From Actinomycetota bacterium (GTDB taxonomy: Bacteria; Actinomycetota; Actinomycetes; Actinomycetales; Angustibacteraceae): 10,354 nt of DNA. The stretch covers positions 1 through 10,354 of the forward strand of contig JACMOY010000027.1 of NCBI GenBank assembly GCA_014377795.1, written 5' to 3'. Numbering within the stretch: the stretch's first letter is position 1; the number at the start of each line of letters is the position of its first letter. Position numbers and translations under genes: made by a program. Of the stretch, positions 1 through 6,663 are shown one piece after another. The notes under the pieces are model-generated. The model did not search any database. It was not told the DNA's origin and saw only the letters and a program-made list of their open reading frames with translations.

Positions 1-336
1 ATCCTGGTGCTCGCCGTCCTGATGGTGGCGCTGGTGCTGGCGGGTGGGGTCGGGGGCCTGTCAGGCGTGATGCTGGCCCGGCACCGAGCCACAGCGGCGG
101 CCGACCTCGCTACCCTGGCCGGCGCCGACGTCCTCGCTGGTCGGGCACCCGGTGACGCGTGCGCTGCGGCTGCTGAGGTGGCTGGGGCCAATGGAGCCAG
201 GCTGGGGTCCTGCACACCTGAGGGTGCCGACCTGCTGGTCAGCGCCCTGGTCGTCCCGCCGGGTCCGCTCGCGGCACTGGGGTCGGCGACCGGGCGCGCC
301 CGGGCCGGGCCAGGCTCGACGGGGGGCTCAGGGTGA
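1..336 (+). CDS. TadE-like secretion-neighbourhood protein, 5' partial
   Basis: The window opens inside this gene: the frame is open from base 1 and the stop is TGA at 334-336, leaving 111 visible residues. The visible N-terminus (about residues 1-26) is a hydrophobic membrane segment. It is followed by an R-H-R-A-x-A-A-A-D-L-A-x-L-A motif (from residue 27), the hallmark after the signal/TM helix of short TadE-like proteins found next to DECH helicases in actinobacteria (the 'helicase/secretion neighborhood TadE-like' family). Two cysteines (Cys54, Cys71 of the visible part) flank an N-G-A motif, as I recall for that family, and could form a disulphide outside the membrane. Such proteins accompany Tad/Flp-type pilus or secretion genes, which would lie upstream of the window. 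The in-frame GTG at base 7 is inside the membrane helix and is unlikely to be the true start. The product is presumably exported or membrane-anchored; its exact role is not known to me. Confidence 0.75.
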   Translation: MLVLAVLMVALVLAGGVGGLSGVMLARHRATAAADLATLAGADVLAGRAPGDACAAAAEVAGANGARLGSCTPEGADLLVSALVVPPGPLAALGSATGRARAGPGSTGGSG

Positions 337-364
337 CGGCAGCGGCGCGCCCGTCGGAGCCGGA

Positions 365-868
365 TCAGACGGTGCGGCCGTCGTCGCCGCGCCGCGGCTC
401 GCGCACCAGCGTCTCCTGGTCGTTGAGGTTCGCGTCGCTGCCACGCCCGTGGCGGGTGTCGTCGCCACGGCTCAGGTCGACCTCGTCACTGCGGTCGACG
501 TCGCTGCGGTTGACGTCGCTGCGGTTCACGTCACTGCTGTCGCCGTCACCGCGGTCCAGGTCGTGGTCGCGGCCGTGGCGGGCGGAGGTGCGCACGTCCT
601 GCGCCGGCACCGAGGTCTCCTCGACCTTGCGCAGGCGCTTGATCTCGCGGCGCTGGGCCACCTTGCGGCGGGTGCCCCGACGGATCAGGCTCAAGGCGAA
701 CAGCACGAGGAACAGGGTCACCGCACCGGCGATGAAGATGGTCAGCGGGTTGGTGGTGAAGTTGCCGGCGAAGAACGAGAACGGGACGTCCTGGTGGGTC
801 CCTCGCACGATCATGAAGACGACTGCCGCTGCGGCGACCAGCAGGGCGATCAGGGCCAGCACGATCAT
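365..868 (-). CDS. LapA-like small membrane protein with charged repeat tail
   Basis: This encodes 167 residues. The start ATG (complement of 866-868) is preceded by a strong GGAG-type ribosome-binding site (AGGAG, 5 nt spacing). Residues 1-20 and about 43-62 are membrane helices separated by a short loop containing V-P-F-S-F-F. They are followed by a basic, coiled-coil-prone stretch (R-R-G-T-R-R-K-V-A-Q-R-R-E-I-K-R-L-R-K). This two-helix plus basic-helix layout resembles the LapA domain (formerly DUF1049), so I call it LapA-like; identity to E. coli LapA function is not implied. Residues from about 85 to the end are hydrophilic, rich in Asp, Arg and Ser, and hold a tandem pentapeptide repeat; this tail is probably disordered and cytoplasmic. 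The gene lies 49 bp downstream of the helicase on the same strand, so co-transcription is likely. It converges on the TadE-like gene with a 28-bp gap. Confidence 0.75.
   Translation of the reverse strand: MIVLALIALLVAAAAVVFMIVRGTHQDVPFSFFAGNFTTNPLTIFIAGAVTLFLVLFALSLIRRGTRRKVAQRREIKRLRKVEETSVPAQDVRTSARHGRDHDLDRGDGDSSDVNRSDVNRSDVDRSDEVDLSRGDDTRHGRGSDANLNDQETLVREPRRGDDGRTV
485..559 (-). repeat. Five tandem imperfect 15-bp units in coding sequence
   Basis: Units lie at 485-499, 500-514, 515-529, 530-544 and 545-559. The middle two differ at one base (gtcgctgcggttgac and gtcgctgcggttcac on the plus strand) and the outer ones are more diverged. In the LapA-like protein they encode successive pentapeptides (LDRGD, GDSSD, VNRSD, VNRSD, VDRSD). 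The unit is a multiple of three, so copy-number change would keep the frame. Confidence 0.85.
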
Positions 869-880
869 GGGAGCTCCTCG
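869..880 (-). promoter_or_regulatory. Ribosome-binding site of the LapA-like gene
   Basis: Read on the minus strand the sequence is CGAGGAGCTCCC directly before ATG. The AGGAG core at 5 nt spacing supports the start at 868 over alternatives. I see no clear terminator in the 49 bp between the helicase stop and this start. Confidence 0.6.
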
Positions 881-917
881 GGTTCGGCCCCCACGGTGCT
901 GGGAGCCGCCACTGAGA

Positions 918-3275
918 CTAGCCGCGCGGGTCGCTCACGTCCTGCTGGGGCGAGTGGCTCAGCAGCAGTCGCAGCACCCGCTGGGCGCCCGGTTTGTCCA
1001 GGGGGTCGTTGCCGTTGCCGCACTTGGGGGACTGGACGCACGACGGGCAGCCGGCGGGGCACGCGCACGACGCCACGGCATCCAGGGTGGCCTGCCACCA
1101 GGTGCTGGCGACGGCGAAACCGCGCTCGGCGAACCCGGCGCCGCCCGGGTGTGCGTCGTGCACGACGACGGTGGGCCGTCCCGTGTCCGGGTGCAGCGCG
1201 GTCGAGACCCCGCCGACGTCCCAGCGGTCGCAGGTCGCCACGAGCGGCAGCAGGCCGATCGAGGCGTGCTCGGCCGCGTGCAGGGCGCCGGGCAGGTCGG
1301 CCGCGCCGATGCCCGCGTCGGCGAGCACCTGCTGCGACGCGGTCCACCACACGGCCTTGGTGGTGAGGGTGCGGGCCGGCAGGTCGAGCGGCTCCTCGCC
1401 CAGCACCTCACCCCCGACGCCGCGGCGCAGGTACGACACCACCTGGGTGGTCACCTCGACCGCCCCGAACGCCACCTGGATCGGACCCCAGGTCTGCTCC
1501 CGCAGGGTCGAGAGCAGCCGGACGTCGGTGATGCTGCGGGCCTGGGTCGACCAGTCCGGCGCCGCGCGCTCGACCAGGGCGAGGCGCTCGTGCAGGTCGA
1601 GCCGGCTCACCACGAAGATGTCGCCCTGGTGCACGTACACGGCGCCCTGGTGCACCGTGCGGTCAGCCGACCCGGCGTCGACGGTGCCCAGCACCCGCCC
1701 GGTGCTCGCCTCGACCACGCGGTACGCCGACCCCCCCGCGCCGCGCAGGTCGACGTGGTCGGTGGCCCGCTCGGTGTGGGCCCAGAACCACCCGACCGGA
1801 CGTCGGCGCAGCAGCCCGCGCAGCACCAGGACGTCGAGCAGGTCGGCCGCGGTGGGGCGGAACAGCGGCAGGTCGTCCTCGGTGAGCGGCAGCTCGGCGG
1901 CGGCCGCCGCCAGGTGCGGCGAGAGGACGTACGGGTTGTCCGGGTCGATCACGGTCTGCTCGACCCCCGGGCCGAAGACGGCCTCTGGGTGGTGCACGAG
2001 GTAGGTGTCGAGCGGGTCGTGGGCGGCCACCAGCACGGCGAGCGCGTCCTGGCCGGCCCGCCCGGCCCGGCCGATCTGCTGCCACAGCGACGCCCGCCGC
2101 CCGGGCCAGCCGGCGAGCAGCACGGCGTCCAGCCCGGCGACGTCGACCCCGAGCTCGAGCGCGTTGGTGGCGGCGGCCCCCAGCAGGTCACCGCTGCGCA
2201 GCCGCCGCTCGAGCGCACGCCGCTCCTCGGGCAGGTACCCACCGCGGTAGCCCGCGACCCGGGCGGGCAGGTCGGGGTCGACCTCGCCGAGCAGCCGCCG
2301 GCTGGTGGCCGCCACCGTCTCGACGCCGCGCCGGCTGCGCACGAACGCCAGGGTGCGGACGCCGCCCGCGACCAGGTCGGTGAGCAGGTCGGCGGTCTCG
2401 GCGGTGGCGCTGCGCCGCGTGGGTGCGCCGTGCTCACCGCCGCCGGGCATCAGCGGCGGCTCCCACAGCACGACGCGGGTGCGGCCGCGCGGCGACCCGT
2501 CGTCCGTCACCGCACTGACGTCCAGCCCGGTCAGCCGGCCCGCGTGCGCGGACGGCGACGCCACGGTGGCCGAGGCCAGGACGAAGGTCGGGTCAGCGCC
2601 GTAGTGCGCGGCCACCCGTCGCAGGCGCCGCAGCACGGCCGCGACGTGCGAGCCGAACACACCGCGGTAGTGGTGGCACTCGTCGACCACGACGTAGCTC
2701 AGCCCGCGCAGGAACCGGGCCCACCGCTCGTGGCCCGGCAGCAGCGAGTGGTGCAACAGGTCGGGGTTGGTCAGCACGTAGGCCGCGTGCTCGCGCACCC
2801 AGCGGCGCTCGTCCGGCGCGGTGTCACCGTCGTAGGTGGCGGCCCGCAGCCCCGAAAGGCGCAGGTCCGTGAGCGAGGTGAGCTGGCCGGCCGCGAGGGC
2901 CTTGGTGGGCGCCAGGTACAGCGCGGTGGGGCTGCGAGCCGACACCCCGTTCGCCGCCGGCCCGAGCAGGTCGCTGATCGCCGGCAGCAGGTAGCCGAGG
3001 GACTTGCCGCTCGCCGTCCCGGTCGCCACCACGACGTGCTGACCCCCGTGGGCCAGGTCGGCGGCCCGCCGCTGGTGCGCCCACGGGGTGAGGATCCCCC
3101 GCTCGCCCAGCGCTCGCACCAACCCGACGTGGGCCCAGGGCGGCCAGGACGCCGGGACGCCCTCGCGCGCCGGCACCACCTGCACGTGGCGCACCCGCGA
3201 GCGGCGGTCCGCACCGGTGACGAGCACGCCCAGCAGGTCCGGTCCGGCGTCAGGTGGGGTGGGACGGGGCTGCAC
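918..3275 (-). CDS. DECH-box ATP-dependent helicase, MrfA/YprA-like, with C-terminal Cys cluster
   Basis: This superfamily 2 helicase is 785 residues if it starts at the GTG complementary to 3273-3275. It shows, in order: Q-like segment P-W-A-H-Q (about 64-68); Walker A A-T-G-T-A-S-G-K-S (84-92, Lys91); A-P-T-K-A-L-A; motif II D-E-C-H (198-201); motif III S-A-T (235-237); and motif VI Q-Q-I-G-R-A-G-R-A-G (399-408). The C-terminal DUF1998-type region ends in clustered cysteines (about Cys737, 739, 743, 746, 752; C-x-C-P-x-G-C-P-S-C then P-K-C-G-N), a probable metal site. This arrangement matches the MrfA/YprA family; B. subtilis MrfA acts in repair of mitomycin lesions. That role here is inference. 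The frame stays open to 3380, but starts beyond 3275 would overlap the STAS gene antisense and precede the region that normally begins this family. The ribosome-binding site is weak, so GTG at 3227 is also possible. The neighbourhood TadE-like gene fits the conserved actinobacterial context. Confidence 0.92.
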   Translation of the reverse strand: MQPRPTPPDAGPDLLGVLVTGADRRSRVRHVQVVPAREGVPASWPPWAHVGLVRALGERGILTPWAHQRRAADLAHGGQHVVVATGTASGKSLGYLLPAISDLLGPAANGVSARSPTALYLAPTKALAAGQLTSLTDLRLSGLRAATYDGDTAPDERRWVREHAAYVLTNPDLLHHSLLPGHERWARFLRGLSYVVVDECHHYRGVFGSHVAAVLRRLRRVAAHYGADPTFVLASATVASPSAHAGRLTGLDVSAVTDDGSPRGRTRVVLWEPPLMPGGGEHGAPTRRSATAETADLLTDLVAGGVRTLAFVRSRRGVETVAATSRRLLGEVDPDLPARVAGYRGGYLPEERRALERRLRSGDLLGAAATNALELGVDVAGLDAVLLAGWPGRRASLWQQIGRAGRAGQDALAVLVAAHDPLDTYLVHHPEAVFGPGVEQTVIDPDNPYVLSPHLAAAAAELPLTEDDLPLFRPTAADLLDVLVLRGLLRRRPVGWFWAHTERATDHVDLRGAGGSAYRVVEASTGRVLGTVDAGSADRTVHQGAVYVHQGDIFVVSRLDLHERLALVERAAPDWSTQARSITDVRLLSTLREQTWGPIQVAFGAVEVTTQVVSYLRRGVGGEVLGEEPLDLPARTLTTKAVWWTASQQVLADAGIGAADLPGALHAAEHASIGLLPLVATCDRWDVGGVSTALHPDTGRPTVVVHDAHPGGAGFAERGFAVASTWWQATLDAVASCACPAGCPSCVQSPKCGNGNDPLDKPGAQRVLRLLLSHSPQQDVSDPRG

Positions 3276-3339
3276 GCCATATGGTCTCTTGAAGGCGGTC
3301 TGATGCCGCCACCGGTACGACCCGCGTCGAGGAGGCCCC
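3276..3339. promoter_or_regulatory. Divergent intergenic region between helicase and anti-sigma antagonist genes
   Basis: This is about 64 bp between divergent starts. On the plus strand TATGGT at 3280-3285 fits a TAnnnT -10 element for the STAS gene, but no good -35 lies 16-18 bp upstream. It sits in the 8-bp palindrome CCATATGG. A strong ribosome-binding site GGAGG (3331-3335) is 4 nt before the STAS ATG. The promoter call is tentative. Confidence 0.35.
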
Positions 3340-3699
3340 ATGGACCTGTCGGTCACCACCCGTGAAGAAGCCGGTCGCACCGTCGTCGAGGTCGGCGGCG
3401 AGATCGACGTCTACAGCGCCCCGACCTTGCGCGACCGGCTCAATGGCCTGGTCGCGGACGGGCACCACGACCTGGTCGTCGACATGCAGGGCGTCGAGTT
3501 CCTGGACTCGACCGGCCTCGGGGTGCTGGTCGGCGGGCTGAAGCGGGTGCGCACCCACAACGGGTCGCTGCACCTGGTCTGCTCCCAGGAGCGGGTGCTG
3601 AAGGTCTTTCGGATCACCGGCCTCACCAAGGTGTTCGCGATCCACGACACGGTGGAGCAGGCGCTGGCGGCCGACACCGGCGCCGACGACAAAGCCTGA
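3340..3699 (+). CDS. bldG: Anti-sigma-factor antagonist (STAS), BldG-like
   Basis: This is a 119-residue single STAS domain. It begins M-D-L-S, has the early E-V-G-G-E-I-D-V-Y motif (17-25), and has the phosphorylation loop [16 protein letters not shown] (54-69). Ser57 is the expected phospho-acceptor and falls at the residue number I recall for Streptomyces BldG. The stretch [17 protein letters not shown] (83-99) also matches BldG closely from memory. Function by family: in its unphosphorylated form it binds an anti-sigma factor and frees the sigma factor; kinase phosphorylation at the Ser switches it off. It is cytoplasmic. The next gene starts 15 bp downstream, so the pair is almost certainly an operon. 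The ATG has an excellent ribosome-binding site. In a non-sporulating actinobacterium the output is more likely stress response than morphogenesis; that is inference, and the symbol denotes orthology by similarity and context. Confidence 0.93.
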   Translation: MDLSVTTREEAGRTVVEVGGEIDVYSAPTLRDRLNGLVADGHHDLVVDMQGVEFLDSTGLGVLVGGLKRVRTHNGSLHLVCSQERVLKVFRITGLTKVFAIHDTVEQALAADTGADDKA

Positions 3700-3714
3700 G
3701 CCGGACGACGTCGC

Positions 3715-4122
3715 ATGGGGCTGGTGAGCCTGCGCTTCTCGGCCTCGGCGTCGCACGTGCGCACCGCGCGGCTGGTGGCGGTGACCGTCGCACGCCGAGC
3801 CGGTCTGGGCGAGGAGCAGGTCGAGGCGGTGCGGCAGGCGGTCGGTGAGGCCTGCGCCCTGTCGGTGGGCCGGCTGAGCCCTGACACCCAGGTGACGCTC
3901 ACCCTGGACGACGCCCCGCGGCAGGACGGCGCGCCGTCGCCCGCCCGGCTGGTTGCCCGGGTCAGCCCGCTGGACGCGGTCGGCGGGGTGGGCAGCGTCG
4001 GCGACCTCGGCCTCGCGGTGCTCGGCGAGCTCACCGACCACTACGCGTTCGAGTCCGGTGAGCCCGGCGGAGCGCTGCGGCTGACCTGGCTGCAACAGCC
4101 CCAGCAGCCCCGCCCGCTCTGA
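3715..4122 (+). CDS. Degenerate GHKL anti-sigma factor / ATP-binding-protein-like partner of BldG
   Basis: This encodes 135 residues with a Bergerat-fold (RsbW/SpoIIAB-like) layout: beta strand plus S-x-x-H-V-R-T-A-R-L-V-A helix (11-22), R-R-A-G-L-G-E-E-Q-V-E-A-V-R-Q-A-V-G-E-A-C helix (28-47), central beta strands, a D-L-G-L-A-V-L-G-E-L helix (97-106) and a final beta strand ending L-R-L-T-W (121-125). Position and size match the gene after bldG in Streptomyces (apgA, encoding an anti-sigma factor that binds BldG). It is expected to bind the upstream STAS protein. The ATP site looks eroded: in the N-box E-A-x-x-N, Leu49 replaces the Mg-binding Asn, and no D-x-G-x-G is seen around 84-97. Whether it still binds ATP or phosphorylates is doubtful. 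An internal GTG at 3724 is an alternative start; neither start has a strong ribosome-binding site, consistent with translational coupling. Confidence 0.8.
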   Translation: MGLVSLRFSASASHVRTARLVAVTVARRAGLGEEQVEAVRQAVGEACALSVGRLSPDTQVTLTLDDAPRQDGAPSPARLVARVSPLDAVGGVGSVGDLGLAVLGELTDHYAFESGEPGGALRLTWLQQPQQPRPL

Positions 4123-4130
4123 TCTGAGCA

Positions 4131-4147
4131 GTCCGCGACCCGCGGAC
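4131..4147 (+). other. Short perfect hairpin between anti-sigma partner and hppA
   Basis: A 7-bp perfect stem (GTCCGCG / CGCGGAC) closes a 3-nt loop (ACC), 8 bp after the stop of the preceding gene. No T-run follows. It may be a weak terminator for the two-gene operon, or an operator next to the hppA promoter that begins 2 bp later. Confidence 0.45.
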
Positions 4148-4148
4148 G

Positions 4149-4178
4149 TTACGAAATCGGCGGTGACGCCGTTACGCT
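4149..4178 (+). promoter_or_regulatory. Candidate hppA promoter
   Basis: TTACGA (4149-4154) and TACGCT (4173-4178) are separated by 18 bp and resemble a sigma-70-type -35 and a TAnnnT -10. The expected transcript start would be near 4185, giving a leader of about 60 nt. The hexamer gttacg occurs in both elements (4148-4153, 4171-4176). This is assigned by pattern only. Confidence 0.4.
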
Positions 4179-4246
4179 CCCCCCAACAGCGTCCCCCTGG
4201 CCGAAGCCGGCCGTGCCGGGGACGCGTTCCGCGTCGAGGAGGACGA

Positions 4247-6604
4247 ATGCAGGGACTCACCCAGGCCGCCGGGGACGTCACCGTCGCCGGCTCCAACCTC
4301 ACCTACGTCGTCGTCGTGGCGGTGATCGCCGTGCTGTCGCTCGGCGTCGCCGTCACGTTCCGCCGTCAGGTGCTGGCTGCCCCCGAGGGCACCGAATCCA
4401 TGCAGGAGATCGGCCGCGCCGTGCAGGAGGGCGCGTCGGCCTACCTCGCGCGCCAGTTCAAGACGCTGGCCATCTTCGTGGTCATCGTGTTCTTCCTGCT
4501 CTTCGCACTGCCCGCCGACACCGGTGGCGTGCGCGTCGGACGGTCGGTGTTCTTCGTCGTCGGGGCGCTGTTCTCGGCGGCCATCGGCTACCTCGGCATG
4601 TCGCCCGCCGTGCGCGCCAACGTGCGGGTCGCCGAGGCGGCCCGGCGGGGCAGCCGCGACGACGGCATGCGGATCGCGTTCCGCACCGGCGGCGGCGTGG
4701 GCATGGCCACCGTGGGCCTCGGTCTGCTCGGCGCCTCGGTCGTCGTCCTGATCTACCGCGGCGACGCCCCCAAGGTGCTCGAGGGCTTCGGCTTCGGCGC
4801 CGCCCTGCTCGCCATGTTCATGCGCGTCGGCGGCGGTATCTTCACCAAGGCCGCGGACGTCGGCGCCGACCTGGTCGGCAAGGTCGAGCAGGGCATCCCC
4901 GAGGACGACCCGCGCAACGCAGCGACGATCGCCGACAACGTCGGCGACAACGTCGGTGACTGCGCCGGCATGGCGGCCGACCTGTTCGAGTCCTACGCCG
5001 TCACGCTGGTCGCCGCGCTGATCCTCGGCAAGGCCGCCTTCGGCGACTACGGTCTGGTGTTCCCGTTGATCGTCCCCGCCATCGGCGCGCTCACCGCGGT
5101 GCTCGGCGTCTACGTGGTCAAGCCGCGTTCTGGCGAGAGCGGCCTGACCGCCATCAACCGCGGCTTCTACATCTCGGCCGTCGTGTCGGCGGTGGCCTGC
5201 GCGGCGGCCGCGTTCCTGTACCTGCCCGCGACCTTCGCCGAGCTGACCAACGCCAGCGCCGACATCACGTCGCTGAACGGCAACCCGCGGATCATCGCCT
5301 CGATCGCCGTCGCTCTCGGCATCGTGCTGGCCGGCATCATCTTGTGGCTCACGGGCTACTTCACCGGCACCGACAAGCCGCCGACGATGGACGTCGCACG
5401 CACCTCGCTGACCGGCGCGGCGACCGTGGTGCTCTCGGGCATCGGGCTCGGGCTGGAGTCGGCCGTCTACACCGCCGTCATCATCGGCGGCGCGGTCTAC
5501 CTGGCGTTCCTGCTCGGTGGGGGCACCGTCGTCCTGTCGCTGTTCCTGATCGCGCTGGCGGGCTGCGGCCTGCTCACCACGGTCGGGGTCATCGTCGCGA
5601 TGGACACCTTCGGCCCGGTCAGCGACAACGCCCAGGGCATCGCCGAGATGAGCGGCGACGTCGACGGCGAGGGCGCCAAGATCCTCACCGAGCTGGACGC
5701 GGTGGGCAACACCACCAAGGCGATCACCAAGGGCATTGCGATCGCCACCGCCGTCCTGGCAGCCACCGCGCTGTTCGGCTCCTACCAGGACGCCGTCACC
5801 GAGGCGGCCACCAAGCTGAACCTCACCGACACGCCGAGCCGGCTGGTGCGCGCGTCGTTCGACTACCAGATCGTCACGCCGTCGACGCTGTTCGGTCTGA
5901 TCCTCGGCGCAGCCGTCGTGTTCATGTTCTCGGGCCTGGCGATCAACGCCGTGACCCGCGCCGCCGGCGCCATCGTCTTCGAGGTGCGCCGCCAGTTCCG
6001 CGAGCACCCCGGGATCATGGACTACACCGAGAAGCCCGAGTACGGGCGCGTGGTCGACATCTGCACCCGCGACTCGCTGCGCGAGCTGGCCACCCCCGGT
6101 CTGATGGCGGCACTGGCCCCGGTCGCGGTCGGCTTCGGTCTCGGCATCGGCCCGCTCGCCGGCTACCTCGCCGGGGCGATCGGCACCGGCGTACTGATGG
6201 CGGTGTTCCTCGCCAACTCCGGTGGGGCATGGGACAACGCGAAGAAGATCGTCGAGGACGGCACGCACGGCGGCAAGGGCTCGAACGCCCACGAGGCCGT
6301 CGTCATCGGGGACACGGTCGGTGACCCGTTCAAGGACACCGCCGGCCCGGCGATCAACCCGCTGATCAAGGTGATGAACCTGGTCGCCGTGCTGATCGCG
6401 CCCGCCATCGTCCAGCTCACCCTGGGCGCCGGCGCCAGCGCGCCGATCCGCTACGCCATCGCCGGCGTCGCGTCGCTGATCATCGTCATTGCGGTCACGG
6501 TCTCGAAGCGGCGCTCGATCTCGTTCGGTGACGACGCGCCGGTCGTCTCAGCCGACGACGGCGACGCGATCGAGCTGGACGCCGAGCCGAGCGCCCGCCC
6601 GTAG
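4247..6604 (+). CDS. hppA: K+-insensitive pyrophosphate-energised proton pump (membrane H+-PPase)
   Basis: This encodes 785 residues, normal for the family. It hydrolyses cytoplasmic PPi and pumps H+ out across the membrane. The protein is hydrophobic throughout, with the first membrane helix at about 18-38 and about 16 helices expected. Signature motifs are all present: the K-A-A-D-V-G-A-D-L-V-G-K-V-E site (D204-V-G-A-D-L-V-G-K212) followed by D-D-P-R-N-A-A-T-I-A-D-N-V-G-D-N-V-G-D; S-D-N-A-Q-G-I-A-E-M (459-468); and G-D-T-V-G-D-P-F-K-D-T-A-G-P-A-I-N-P (from 688). In G-N-T-T-K-A-I-T-K-G, Lys491 and Thr494 occupy the positions that mark K+-independent enzymes (K+-dependent ones have Ala and Gly). 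I chose the ATG at 4247 because GAGGAGG lies 4-10 nt upstream; the frame is open from 4163 but that leader sequence does not look like protein. A strong hairpin follows the stop, so it is probably monocistronic. Confidence 0.97.
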   Translation: MQGLTQAAGDVTVAGSNLTYVVVVAVIAVLSLGVAVTFRRQVLAAPEGTESMQEIGRAVQEGASAYLARQFKTLAIFVVIVFFLLFALPADTGGVRVGRSVFFVVGALFSAAIGYLGMSPAVRANVRVAEAARRGSRDDGMRIAFRTGGGVGMATVGLGLLGASVVVLIYRGDAPKVLEGFGFGAALLAMFMRVGGGIFTKAADVGADLVGKVEQGIPEDDPRNAATIADNVGDNVGDCAGMAADLFESYAVTLVAALILGKAAFGDYGLVFPLIVPAIGALTAVLGVYVVKPRSGESGLTAINRGFYISAVVSAVACAAAAFLYLPATFAELTNASADITSLNGNPRIIASIAVALGIVLAGIILWLTGYFTGTDKPPTMDVARTSLTGAATVVLSGIGLGLESAVYTAVIIGGAVYLAFLLGGGTVVLSLFLIALAGCGLLTTVGVIVAMDTFGPVSDNAQGIAEMSGDVDGEGAKILTELDAVGNTTKAITKGIAIATAVLAATALFGSYQDAVTEAATKLNLTDTPSRLVRASFDYQIVTPSTLFGLILGAAVVFMFSGLAINAVTRAAGAIVFEVRRQFREHPGIMDYTEKPEYGRVVDICTRDSLRELATPGLMAALAPVAVGFGLGIGPLAGYLAGAIGTGVLMAVFLANSGGAWDNAKKIVEDGTHGGKGSNAHEAVVIGDTVGDPFKDTAGPAINPLIKVMNLVAVLIAPAIVQLTLGAGASAPIRYAIAGVASLIIVIAVTVSKRRSISFGDDAPVVSADDGDAIELDAEPSARP

Positions 6605-6619
6605 GTGAGCTCGGCCTCC

Positions 6620-6658
6620 CGCTCCGCCCCGGCCCGCCCCGCGCGCCGGGGCGGAGCG
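6620..6658 (+). terminator. GC-rich hairpin terminator after hppA
   Basis: Perfect 14-bp inverted repeat: 6620-6633 (CGCTCCGCCCCGGC) pairs with 6645-6658 around an 11-nt loop, starting 16 bp after the hppA stop. It lacks a T-tract, as is common for actinobacterial hairpins. Its 3' arm carries the only plausible Shine-Dalgarno sequence (GGAG, 6653-6656) of the following methyltransferase gene. Confidence 0.75.
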
Positions 6659-6663
6659 CTGTG

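Noticed and set aside
485..559. Possible CRISPR or iteron array
   Set aside because: The 15-bp units abut without spacers, lie in frame inside a protein tail and diverge at the ends; they are coding tandem repeats.
152..1366. 404-codon plus-strand open frame across the LapA-like gene and helicase 3' end
   Set aside because: It overlaps three better supported genes; its valine-rich periodic stretch is just the plus-strand reading of the 15-bp repeats.
333..3365. 1010-codon plus-strand open frame opposite the helicase
   Set aside because: It is antisense to a helicase with every expected motif, is Arg/Pro/Gly/His-rich without domains, and exists because GC-rich codons suppress stops on the opposite strand.
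4163..4246. N-terminal extension of hppA
   Set aside because: It reads Arg/Pro-rich through the leader and overlaps the candidate -10 element; the ATG at 4247 has a strong ribosome-binding site and gives normal family length.
3250..4302. 350-codon minus-strand open frame opposite the bldG-type pair
   Set aside because: It covers two genuine plus-strand genes and their promoter regions and shows no family signature.
4172..6292. 706-codon minus-strand open frame opposite hppA
   Set aside because: Low-complexity His/Asp/Gly/Arg composition, no domain, and a mirror of the hppA codons; hppA is unmistakable on the plus strand.
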